A stretch of DNA of 64,000 bases, from positions 115,778,501 to 115,842,500 of the forward strand of contig NC_060215.1 of assembly GCF_021130785.1 (NCBI RefSeq), given 5' to 3'. This document shows positions 61,171-64,000 of the stretch, one piece after another. Origin of the DNA: Homalodisca vitripennis (lineage: Eukaryota > Arthropoda > Insecta > Hemiptera > Cicadellidae). Position numbers and translations under genes: made by a program. The notes beneath the pieces are model-generated. The model saw nothing but the letters and a program-made list of their open reading frames with translations, was not told the origin of the DNA and did no database searches. How positions within the stretch are numbered: the stretch's first letter is position 1; each line of letters begins with the position of its first letter.

Positions 61171-64000
61171 GTAAGTCCTCCACTCTCTCTATCTCTCTCT
61201 CACTTTAATAAATTATTGATGCATGAATTAAGGGAAGTAAGTTGTTGTAAAGATTTCATGGCCATCTCGAGAGCAGGGTCCAATAGCTATCCCTTACGAG
61301 CTCCTGGGGATTTTCGGGAACCGCGCATCCCCCGTCCGCTACACGCGAGAACACCGCTGTTGTAAAGCGAGCTAGTTCACTTCTTGGAAATGCCTTACAG
61401 TCCGCACCCGGTTTACTAATGTAAATCTCCCAATCTTAAAAGTAACTGAAAAGTTAAAGGGAAACCTGAGAACGTCGTGGGTAACAGGTCTTTATCAGCG
61501 ACCAAAGCCACTGTCTGGAATCTTATAGCTTTGTACATATATCTTATTATTTTACTTGAAGTATACCGTTGAATAATACGAGGATATGGTGATATCAGTT
61601 ACTGAATTAATATGATTTATATCTGTCACCGAAGAGGCTTTTCTTTATCAAAAATTGATATGTTTAACAAAAATGTTTAGTATAAATCTAAGAAATGTGT
61701 TTTTCTTATTTACTAGATATTCCTATAAAAGATGAAAGCAAGAATACTTTCATCTGTTGTGGAAGATAACTACGACACAGGACAGTAGGTTTTCATACAT
61801 AAAAACAAAAAAGGTTGATAATCTCATACTCAAATTTCAGTTGCCTTTAATGTTATTTCCTTAAAGACGTATGCAAAAAAGATAGCTAGACCAAATGTTG
61901 GTACCGATAAAGCGTTACTATGTTTATAAAATTGACTTATTATTTAAATTTATCAACCCTTATAACTTATAGTAAGTAGCTTCAATGCCTTAAAAATTGT
62001 CACTTACTTGTTTACAAAAAAACAGTTTGTAAGTGACTTACATAATATTTAAATCCCCGATATCTATCAATTTGAACTCATTAAATGAAAAGGAGTTATA
62101 CTTGTAAAATAGACAACGGTTTTAAGAACAAGGTGCTTGTTAAAATCCTTTAGCAACGAATTAAAGTATCAAAGTAATTTTTTGCGTATTCCAAATAGGT
62201 TATCTCCAAAGAAAAACAAACAAATTCGTAGAAATTTAAAACTGAGTTACCTATATGGTTCATTGATACCCTCGTCATTACTTCTGTTTGTTGTTATTCA
62301 CCTCAAACATAATGGAATATTGATGATCACAAATCTTATATTTTGGTGAAGATGTTCATTTTAAAAGTACACAGTTACTATCAAGAAATAACAATCCAAA
62401 ATCAACCTTTATTAACTTTTATGTAATTATTTCAAAAATATCAAGTTTTAATAATCGTAGCAATGTATAAAAGGCTCATGAAATACAATATTATGTATCA
62501 ATTACCACAAATAATGCTAAAGAAAGAGAAACCAACTGATAAGATCGATAAAATAGAGAATGCACTGAATTTAATTTCTTTTAAACTTTTTATTTTTAAG
62601 TTCTTTCAAATAACTTCATAATATCTTTAACTTACTATAAAAATATTTTCCTTGCAATTACAATACTTATTATTTGGATGAAACACACAGTTATTGCCTG
62701 ATTCACTGGGTTAACTGATATCTCATGTCTCAATTTCAAAACCTGTTTTATAAATATCCTGTGACATTTAAAAATATAATTTGTAACCTAAGAACGTAAC
62801 GATTTTAACGAAGTAATATTTAAGACGGGTACTTTAAGAAATATTGTATTTTAATTGAATTTTATTTGACTTTATACTTATAAACATAAACATGTGATTC
62901 CCTCTAGTAAGTTATCTTTGCTATACTTAATATACAAAATTCATATCATTATCTCCAACAGTTTTCTTTTGGCATGGTTTTAATATGGCCCTTTTTTTAG
63001 CGTTACAACGCCCCATAATCCATCAAAATTATGTGTATTTTACCTTTTATTCTTAGAAGGAATTTTAAACAACCATCTATTTCTAAAATTGTAAAAAAGT
63101 ATCAATCTAAGTAAAGATACCTAAAATGATTTGTGAAAAGAATAAACATTGACGGCCAAAACAGGAGAGTTGAAATGGAGTATAAAATTGCTTTTGTTAG
63201 TATTTGAAAATAACTTTTTATTACCAACGTTAAAACAATACCATAATTATCATAATGCTATGTTTTATTATAGTTGTTTTCATTTTGAAATGAGGACATT
63301 GTATGGGGAAGAATAAATGTTTTTATTTTTCTTTTAGTTGTCACTTTGTTTTTTTCAAACCTAAAATCACTGCTATCCAGATAAAAGAACGTAAAATGCC
63401 TAAAAATGATCGGTGGATGAATAAGTAACAGAAAATTAAGTTTAGGTCTTTGTGTGACACTCACATCAAGTAGTAACAAATATAATTTCGGTAAATTACG
63501 ATCCGAAACAATGCTTTCTGATAAGCAATCAAGATTCCTTTTTCATCCAGTGTTTTTGGCAATGATATACTTCATGTTGTATTGTTGATAGCAATCCTTT
63601 GAAGTAAAGAAACAATAATACAAAAATTTGAATTGTTTGTTAACTCTTAATGAGTTGGACTAACCAAACTGAATCAACGAGTTATTGAGCCATCTAATAA
63701 TGGAACATGTAAGGACTTGTTTAAGGACTGTATACAAGATTGATTAAATCGACGAACTAGTAATTAATTATTAGCACTTTTTTTATTTACCTTATCCCCT
63801 CATTAGTGTTCTTTACACACACAATGTGTAGTAACAAAACTTTCATATGTTTCTTTCATGTTTGAAATCAAACTCAATAATAAAACATAATCCTAGTCGG
63901 ATATTTCTGAATCTTAGAATTAATAATCATGTAACATAGATTTGTTTGGATCTGGTAGTAAATAATTTAAGGTTTTTGCCGTTTTTTCAGTGCCTAGATA
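61171..64000. other. non-coding stretch to the end of the window
   Basis: It begins with a short CT tract (61186-61205) and a CpG-bearing segment to about 61400, then AT-rich DNA. I see no gene, RNA or repeat that can be supported. Confidence 0.45.

Overview
This window is a stretch of insect Hox-cluster DNA built around one gene, Antennapedia (Antp), on the + strand. Both coding exons can be read directly. Exon 1 (33904-34660) carries the conserved MSSYFANSYM N-terminus, the PVVYASCKLQAAVG block and the YPWM motif. Exon 2 (48974-49224) carries a complete Antp-class homeodomain. They join in phase across a 14.3-kb intron to give a 335-residue protein with no break. The sequence is AT-rich, almost gene-free and full of simple repeats and decayed mobile elements, which suits a medium to large insect genome. 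The C-terminus (ENKTKGGDG...TPQTSPQ) and the two-exon coding layout fit an insect with an unsplit Hox cluster. I cannot name the species; a hemimetabolous insect such as a hemipteran is only a guess.

Layout. Positions 1-31.5 kb are the upstream flank or 5' introns of Antp: AT-rich non-coding DNA with scattered GC-richer blocks that could be cis-regulatory. A CT-tract with a possible initiator and first exon lies near 1.7-1.95 kb. This flank also holds tandem repeats (17.0-17.4 kb and 29.0-30.05 kb), an inverted-repeat MITE-like element (18.49-18.91 kb) and a dead DD41D (rosa-like) mariner of 2.4 kb with unusually long terminal inverted repeats (25.58-27.98 kb). A likely 5'-leader exon lies at 31489-31820, and a second leader segment begins at 33674 and runs into the start codon. 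The large intron (34661-48973) holds AT microsatellites, paired PHO-type GCCAT motifs and a CpG/CT-rich island near 46.6-47.0 kb. After the stop codon comes a probable 3' UTR of about 3.3 kb, ending near a good poly(A) signal at 52557. The last 11 kb is intergenic: a 147-bp tandem repeat, CT tracts, and a GC-rich block at 61.0-61.17 kb that looks like a promoter plus first exon of a further + strand transcript.

How it works together. The sequence shows one homeotic transcription factor whose expression would be set by distant enhancers and Polycomb/trithorax elements, by upstream ORFs in its spliced leader, and by Hox-cluster microRNAs (iab-4/iab-8) acting on the 3' UTR, where three seed-type sites can be seen. 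No second protein-coding gene was found apart from the broken transposase.
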